The position numbers and the translations under genes were made by a program. 64,000 nucleotides of DNA from Cryptomeria japonica (lineage: Eukaryota > Streptophyta > Pinopsida > Cupressales > Cupressaceae), in the NCBI RefSeq assembly GCF_030272615.1, contig NC_081406.1:164965521-165029520 (forward strand). Reading direction: 5' to 3'. Of the stretch, positions 58,341 through 64,000 are shown piece after piece (the first letter of the stretch is position 1; every line of letters begins with the position of its first letter). Under the pieces are notes generated by a model that worked only from the letters and a program-made list of their open reading frames with translations, searched no databases and had not been told where the DNA came from.

Positions 58341-59733
58341 TGTTGCTTGCCATTTATGTCAATCTCGATGATCTGGATTGGTCCGGATATTGCAATATGC
58401 AGTGTATGCAGAGTGTTGACAGTTCAGAGTAGTGGAAGATAGGTATGTATGTATGTAAGGCAGCTAGCAGTCATTGTAAGTATGTTGCTGGTATGTTTTC
58501 CGGTAGATTGTTGCTCAGAAAATGTACAATGTTAGTAGGTGGATATCTTTCTCATAGTGTCTGAGTTTTGGTGTTGGTTGTGGGAATTGAGTTTGTGCTC
58601 CAAATATATATGCAATGCAATCTATTAGTATTCAGTTGACTTATCTCAGAATTGTAGTGCTCCTCATTTTTTGTCTCATTGCAGATATAATAGAACACTT
58701 TTGGTATTTTAGTAATCATTTCTTAAGATTGTTGTATTCAAGTTTTTGTGTTTCATAAGTTGTGCTTCAGATATTGTGCTCTAGAAGTATATTTGGTTGT
58801 GTAGTATTTGATAGTTCTATGAACTCTGAATTCCTTTAGTTTTTTGGTGTCTAATGATAATCTTTTGGTGATTAGTTATTTATGTCTTTAACTTGTTTAT
58901 GCTAACTTGGATCGCATTTTTTGTGCTTCAGAAGCATGTTCTTGTGGAAGTTTGAGGAAATGTTTATTCTGTGTTCGGGCGACCTTGAATGTCTTTATAT
59001 CTTTGTTTTTGCTTTGGTGCTTGTAGTGTGTGATTCGATTATTGGAGCGTCTTTGGGAAAAGTTTCTTTGAGGCCTACTCGATGCTTATACCGGTGGTGT
59101 ATATATATGAGTGTTATGCTTTAATAGTAGTAAGGGAGAAAGAAAGGAGTGAAATGAATATGATGGTGTGTGTGAGAGATAGAAGGTTGAATATGAGGAT
59201 CAAAGATTGAATTGTGAAGGCAGAATTGGTGCAATAGTGAATTGGTATAGACCTATATTGAGAAAAATTTGCAGAGATTCCTAGCCAGATCTATCACAAA
59301 CTATTATGGTGATATCTAAGCTTATTAGGAATTGAACTCATGCATATGTAGATGCAATTTTTTCCAGTTCATACTTGTTTCTCTTAGTAGTAAGCCTTCC
59401 AATAGCAAGACATTGTAATCTGGGCATCGAGCCTTGTAATCCCATATAACTGGTTATATTATCTTGCGAGTTTACCCTCCATTTTTTTTCCCATTTGGGT
59501 TCTCGACATATAAAAATTTGGTGTCTCTCTTATGGTTGTGTATGTCTTGCATTTCACTTCTATTGGATATATCATTTTATGCTAAGGCTAATTGAGATTA
59601 AATTAAGTTTGATAATTTTAGATTGTTTTTTGACAAAAGGAATACTAATTCACCCCCACCCCCCTCAGTATTCTAGATTGTTCAATAGTTACAAGTAATA
59701 TAGGTTCAAAATTGAATCAAATAAAGGGATGCA
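58341..59733 (+). mobile_element. Probable solo LTR
   Basis: TGTTGCTTGCCATTTATGTCAAT...AAAGGGATGCA is flanked by ATGTA (58336-58340 and 59734-59738). It shares with the other LTRs here a TGTTG..GCCATT-type start, a CCCATTTGGGTTCTCGACATATAAA stretch (59490-59515) and the tail AATTCACCCCCACCCCCCTCAGTATTC (59648-59674). The exact 3' edge is less sure than the others because the tail after the C-run is longer. Confidence 0.6.
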
Positions 59734-59929
59734 ATGTATGTAGTGCTCTCATTGTCATAGACAACGACATAGAAAATAAATGTGTTCAGATCTTCATCCC
59801 TATAGTGTTGTTAAATTAAAGAATTATTTTGAAAAAATAATTTAAAATAAAAAGTGAAAGAAGAAATCCATGATAAAACATATGCAATTGTATTATGGAC
59901 AGATCAATAAATCTATTTGAAAAAATACA

Positions 59930-59944
59930 ACATATATACATGTT
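59930..59944. repeat. Target-site duplication of LINE-B, left copy
   Basis: ACATATATACATGTT is repeated exactly at 63151-63165, flanking LINE sequence. Confidence 0.85.
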
Positions 59945-59948
59945 GTAA

Positions 59949-60605
59949 TTGAGCAGATTGAACAAAGTTATGAACTCTATGGTAAGGGTTGAAGAGGAAG
60001 ACCAATTAATTTGGAAACTCACAGCTAGTGGTACTTTCACTATGGCTTCTTTGTATCATCAACAGTTCTCCAACATGGAAAGCCCATGCTGGGCTAAGGC
60101 ATGGGTGAAAGGTCTCACCCCTAAGATTAACATTTTTTTTTGGACTGCCCTACAAGATAAAATTCTAACTATTGAGAATATCAGAAAAAGAGGTATTAGT
60201 ATGCCTAGTGTTTGCATTCTCTGTAAGTAGAAGCTCTTTCATTGCCCTTTCTCTACTGATGTCTAGGGAAGCTATCTGGACCACTTCAAAATTAGTTGGG
60301 GTTTCCCTGAGTCGATTTAGGAGGTTTTCAACTCTTGGCATCATCCTTCAAGGAATAAAACCACAACTTTATTCTAGAAAATTGCCCTTCCTCATATGTG
60401 TTGGGGTATATGGAAAGAGAGAAATGATAGAATGTTCAGAGAAAAGGTTTCTAAGGCAAAAATTGTGTTTGAGAAGATAAAAATAAATATAGTGGAAAAT
60501 ATGAATATCATAGGAGACATTGATAATCCCCAAGATAAGGATGATCAATTTATCTACAAAAAGTGGATATTAAAAGGGTCAAGAACACTCTCATATCAAC
60601 CCTAG
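59949..60605 (+). pseudogene. LINE-B ORF2 C-terminal region (zf-RVT)
   Basis: EEDQLIWKLTASGTFTMASL and WAKAWVKGLTPKINIFFWTA (about 60000-60150) lead to the zinc pattern ISMPSVCILCK near 60195-60227. A stop at 60228 and frame changes follow, then MCWGIWKERNDRMFREKVSK (60396-60455), the usual segment between the zinc region and RNase H in plant L1 elements. Confidence 0.82.
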
Positions 60606-60612
60606 AGAGGGT

Positions 60613-61140
60613 GTGACATGGAGCAGTCTGCCCAAAGGATGGATGAAAATTAATTTTGACAATGCCTCAAAGGGTAACTCGAGTGTTGCAGGATGTGGAG
60701 TGGTACTTAGGGATGAATGGGGGAACTGCAAAATCCTAAAAAGTATTCCCATAGGAAATCAGACAAATCATGTTGTTGAAGCGATGGTGGCTTACCATGG
60801 GATGATCCTTGCTAAGGAAGCTAAATGCACTAAAGTTTGGTGTGAAGGAGACTCATTGAATATAATCAATTGTTTAAATATGAAATTCCTGCCTTCATGG
60901 TCTATTAGTAATGCTATTAAAGCAACTAGGAAAATCAGCGAAGAATTTGAAATGTGTGTTTTTACACATGTGTATAGGAAGGCCAATTCCTGTGTTGATT
61001 GGGCTGCCAACCTGGCTTGCCAATCGAAAGACATCATTACTAGTCATGGTGAAAGTGAGATTGCAAGTGAAATGAAATCCCTTCTTAATCTAGACCAGAG
61101 CCAGGCTAGGCAACGTGGTACTTTTAATCATTATTTCTAA
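60613..61140 (+). pseudogene. LINE-B RNase H domain
   Basis: An intact 175-codon frame with the type-I RNase H layout: PKGWMKINFDNASKGNSS (first Asp), NHVVEAMVAYHGM (Glu), WCEGDSLNII (Asp) and RKANSCVDWAANLAC (final Asp). It is the end of ORF2, separated from the zf-RVT segment by stops. The open frame itself is undamaged, though it cannot be made as part of a full ORF2 here. Confidence 0.87.
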
Positions 61141-61313
61141 TGCATCATCCACCTTTTTCAATGTAGGGTTATTTCAAAGATATTGAGCATTTATATAGGT
61201 GTCTTATCATAATTATCTGGCATGGATTCTGGGCGTTCTTACAAGGCAACCACAGAAACCAGAGGAGAGGATATCAAACCGAGAGAAGGAACTTCAAGGG
61301 AAGTGCTAAAAAA

Positions 61314-62918
61314 ATGGGAGGTAATAAGAAAAGATTTGAACCCACCTCTTGCTCTGACTGGAAAAAGAACAATGATGTCTGGGATATCCTTCAGCAGGGG
61401 GGTTTGAATATTTTCATGGAGCAGCTAAGTGGGAAAGATCCCACAATTACCAGCTATTTCATCAAAAAATGGAAAAATGGTAAAATCTTGGTCGGGTCCC
61501 AGATGCTGAATGTTGATGAGGAGGTCATTGCTGAGGTTACAGGGATGACTACTGAGGGAATGAAATTTTATAGGGATTGCAGCATATCAGATAAAGCAGC
61601 GGATAAGTTTCCAGTCATGGACGAAGAGATGAGAAAGATGATTAAAATTGACAACTCCTACCATGCTCCAAAGAGGATTTGCAGGCCATGGAGGTTTGTT
61701 TTATTTGCTTCTATTGCCTACATTACTTTAGACGGTAGGTTTACCAGAGCCTATGGGCATCACTTTGTTTTACTCAACCATTTTTGCCATGGGAAAAAGG
61801 TGAGCTTTCCTTTTACCTGGCATGCTCTATGGATCACACCATCAAGGAGGTTCAGAAGGATCCTAAAGGTGACCATTCCCTCCACTAGAGGCTTATGGTC
61901 CTGGTTTATAAAATGCTTAAGGGGAAGTGCATTGAAAACCATATCAAATTAAAAAAATGCAAGAGATGAGACTACAGAGAGTGAAGCTAGTGGATTCAAC
62001 TTTGAATCGGAGACTGAGGGAGAATCGGAAGGGACTAGCAAAAAAGGGAGGAATAAGGCTAAGAGGAAAAGGATTGTGGTGGACTTAGACATGTCAGAGT
62101 CTGAAACTAAATCTTTAGAGAAAAAAATTGTTAAAACAAAGAAAGGGAAAGCCACTACAAAGCAGACTCAGAAGAAGAATACTGAAAAGGGTAACAACAA
62201 AGACATCGACCATATTCTGGTTGATTCTGAAGAGGATACTGATAAAAACAAGAAGGTTGGGGATAAGGATAAAGAAGGGGAGGTTAACCCGGTAATGGGC
62301 AACATTGAGGTTTTGAATAGCACAAGTCTACAGAAGGAGGATAAAGGGGATAAAAGGGGTATTGATGAAAATGATACCATAAAAGCTTTCTGTGAGACCA
62401 TTGCTACCATGGTGAAGGATATCAACAGTTTGAAGACTGATACAAAGGCTATAGTAAGAGTTACAGTTGGTGATAAGCCCCTGGCGGAACATGTTAAAGA
62501 ACTAGTTGCTATTCCGCACAATGCTGAAGCTATTGAATGCATGGTGGGTAAAATTATAGCAATGGAAAACAAGGTTAATAAGATGGAAGACACCAAGGAA
62601 ATGGAAAATAAAATGAACAATTTGGGTAGCAAAATCGACAGGTTGGAACTCAATGTTAAGAAGATTGCTGACCAAAATTTTCAGATCCTCAAAGCTTCGG
62701 TGGATAACATGAACATCCTTATCAACAGGTTTGAGAACAAGGTTGAGAAGGATGGTGATAAAGAGCAGCCAGACAAGAAGGGTCATGATATGACGATTAG
62801 AGATAACACAAAGATCAAGGGTGACATCAAAGGTCATGAGCTAGAGGAATTAAAGACCTTGGCGAACAACATGAAACAAATGGTTGTTCATGCTAAGGAA
62901 ATCATGAAAAGCATTTAG
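61314..62918 (+). pseudogene. LINE-B third ORF, unknown protein with globular head and coiled coil
   Basis: One frame of 535 codons with a single internal stop at 61950. The head (about residues 1-210) has DVWDILQQGGLNIFMEQL, then VDEEVIAEVTGMTTEGMKFY, KRICRPWRFVLFASIAYITL and a Y.HHFVLLNHF..G segment. This type of sequence is seen in uncharacterised plant repeat proteins, as far as I recall. After the stop comes a Ser/Glu-rich then Lys-rich linker (TSKKGRNKAKRKR) and a long coiled coil (about residues 350-535, with ENKVNKMEDTKEMENKMNNL). The open frame may extend upstream of 61314. A separate frame begins at 61222 and overlaps. LINE-A has a decayed relative. The role is unknown; RNA or target binding and self-association would be guesses. 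Confidence 0.7.
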
Positions 62919-63150
62919 CTCTCTGTCTCTATTTCTGTAGGGTTCCTTGGTCCTATCTTTTTGCTATCATTGTGCTTTCCTTTTGTTGTCTGTTACTGGT
63001 TTTATAGGTTATGTTATGTAAGTTGATCCATTTTGGTGGGATCTTTTTGTCTTTTTGAAGTGACCAGGCACTTTTCTTTCTCGTAGTTATGTTCTCCTGG
63101 CTTGTACAAGGTTCGAGTACCTTTCAAATACCTACTTTTACTTAATCAAA
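62919..63150 (+). other. LINE-B 3' untranslated region
   Basis: T-rich sequence from the third-ORF stop to the end of the element (TACTTAATCAAA). It includes GTGACCAGGCAC and CTTGTACAAGGTTCGAGTACC, which could be 3' end recognition sequences. Confidence 0.5.
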
Positions 63151-63165
63151 ACATATATACATGTT

Positions 63166-64000
63166 TAAAATCTTGTACAAGTATAAATATTCATATTCCA
63201 AAATAATAAAAAATATTAAAAGTTAAAAATTTAAAATAGAGTGACAAATTGTTTTAATGAAAGAAAAATATTTTTCGAAAGACATTATGCAAATTATTAA
63301 ACTAAGAGTAAGTTTGTAAGACTCAATGTAATTCTATATTAATATTTTGTAGATCTAAAGATAAATTGGCTCCACTTTAATCTAATACAATTTCAACCAC
63401 TATAAGGCCTACCTGAATTATATCCATGTAAAGGAATGAGGTTTAATGTTGGAGCATTAAATATAAAAATAAGTATCATTGATTACAAATTTCATTAATA
63501 GTATTTATCATAGATATAATTACTAAATTTATGAAGGTTTTGATCACAAAGATTGTTGATCAACCTAAAAAGTTGTAACATTGGTCACAAAGATCGTTGA
63601 TCAACCTTAAAAGTTGTAGTGTTGATAATTGCTAAATCTATGAGGGGTTCGACCATAGAGATTATTCGAAATTACTTCAATTGCTCCATTCATATAGACA
63701 TGATAGACATCTTAGTATGGATAATGATGGACAAAGGTAATTAAGTGCATTTGAATCATAATATTTCTCTTAAGAAGTTATTGTTATTAAATATTTTTTT
63801 ATTTAGACATGGGTAGCTAATATATCTATTTTTTATAGGTAGCCCTCATCATCTAGTTAAATTATATAATAAAATAAAGTTTATAGGGGGTGTTTAAAAT
63901 ATAAACTATATTTCTTCACACTCCAAAATATTTGTCATGGAGAGTCATATCTCATTCAAGAGACATGGCTATCTATATATGTTATCTATTTAAAGATCTA
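63166..64000. other. AT-rich spacer with short repeats
   Basis: No gene is seen. A tandem repeat of roughly 54 bp, TTGGTCACAAAGATCGTTGATCAACC, lies at about 63538-63620. 63910-63998 is a diverged direct repeat of 56610-56700. Confidence 0.5.

Larger units (their letters stand above)
59945..63150 (+). mobile_element. LINE-B: 5'-truncated LINE with a third ORF
   Basis: This 3.2-kb unit is flanked by a perfect 15-bp duplication (right copy 63151-63165). It contains the end of ORF2 (zf-RVT and RNase H), then a long ORF, then a 3' UTR ending TTTTACTTAATCAAA instead of a long poly(A). The truncation point is inside ORF2. Because the duplication encloses the third ORF, that ORF is part of the mobile unit. 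Confidence 0.87.

Noticed and set aside
1-64000. tRNA, rRNA or snRNA genes
   Set aside because: I found no cloverleaf with intact A/B boxes or recognisable rRNA. The GGTATCAGAGC-like sequences are primer-binding sites beside LTR ends, not tRNA genes. A tRNAscan or Infernal run would settle this.

Overview
This looks like a transposon-packed stretch of a plant nuclear genome. A gymnosperm, probably a conifer, is my best guess: low gene density, long AT-rich spacers, deeply decayed nested retrotransposons, and LTRs that share a C-rich tail (ATTCACCCCCC...). The species call is inference; plant origin is secure because a plant-specific malectin-like receptor kinase gene with spliceosomal introns is present.

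Layout. (1) 1-3241 is unrecognised degenerate DNA with an initiator-tRNA primer-binding-site-like sequence at 2195. (2) 3259-37807 is one nest of transposons. The outermost is a minus-strand L1-type LINE (LINE-A, 17-bp target duplication). Into it went a plus-strand Ty3/gypsy element with a chromodomain (4415-35408). Its 3' LTR was split by a long-armed inverted-repeat DNA transposon (9993-34975, 4-bp duplication GGTT). Inside that element sit a second, gene-bearing DNA transposon (13886-24831, duplication AGGA) and a Ty1/copia element (25528-33613, duplication ATAAG). The copia 5' LTR carries a solo LTR (25923-26716, duplication TCTAT). That is five layers, each resolved by its own flanking repeats. 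(3) 37825-41290 is an unidentified coiled-coil reading frame broken by a 2.66-kb antisense solo LTR (duplication AAAAG), followed by an LTR with a polypurine tract. (4) 43191-46195, minus strand, holds eight exons with good splice sites that encode the malectin-like, transmembrane and kinase parts of an LRR-VIII-2 type receptor kinase. The expected upstream LRR exons are not in the window. (5) 46254-54960 is a full-length L1-type LINE (LINE-C) in the intron about 50 bp upstream of the first visible exon, itself split by an LTR. (6) 55290-56300 is a minus-strand copia relic, 58341-59733 a probable solo LTR, and 59945-63150 a 5'-truncated LINE (LINE-B, 15-bp duplication) carrying an extra long ORF downstream of its RNase H.

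Two items stand out. The 10.9-kb DNA transposon at 13886-24831 has GGGTAWGTGC termini, a 4-bp duplication, a spliced DDE-type transposase gene and a convergent second gene of about ten exons with CxxC motifs. A 358-bp satellite array lies between the two genes, and subterminal arrays of a short palindromic motif flank them. The surrounding 6-kb element (9993-34975 without insertions) has related ends and consists of long inverted arms around a satellite of 19-bp palindromes, as a non-autonomous derivative would. Second, LINE-A and LINE-B share a third ORF downstream of RNase H; the target duplications show it moves as part of the LINE.

All coding regions except the receptor kinase are broken by stops or frameshifts. 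In LINE-C the damage is almost purely stop codons of the kind produced by C-to-T change.
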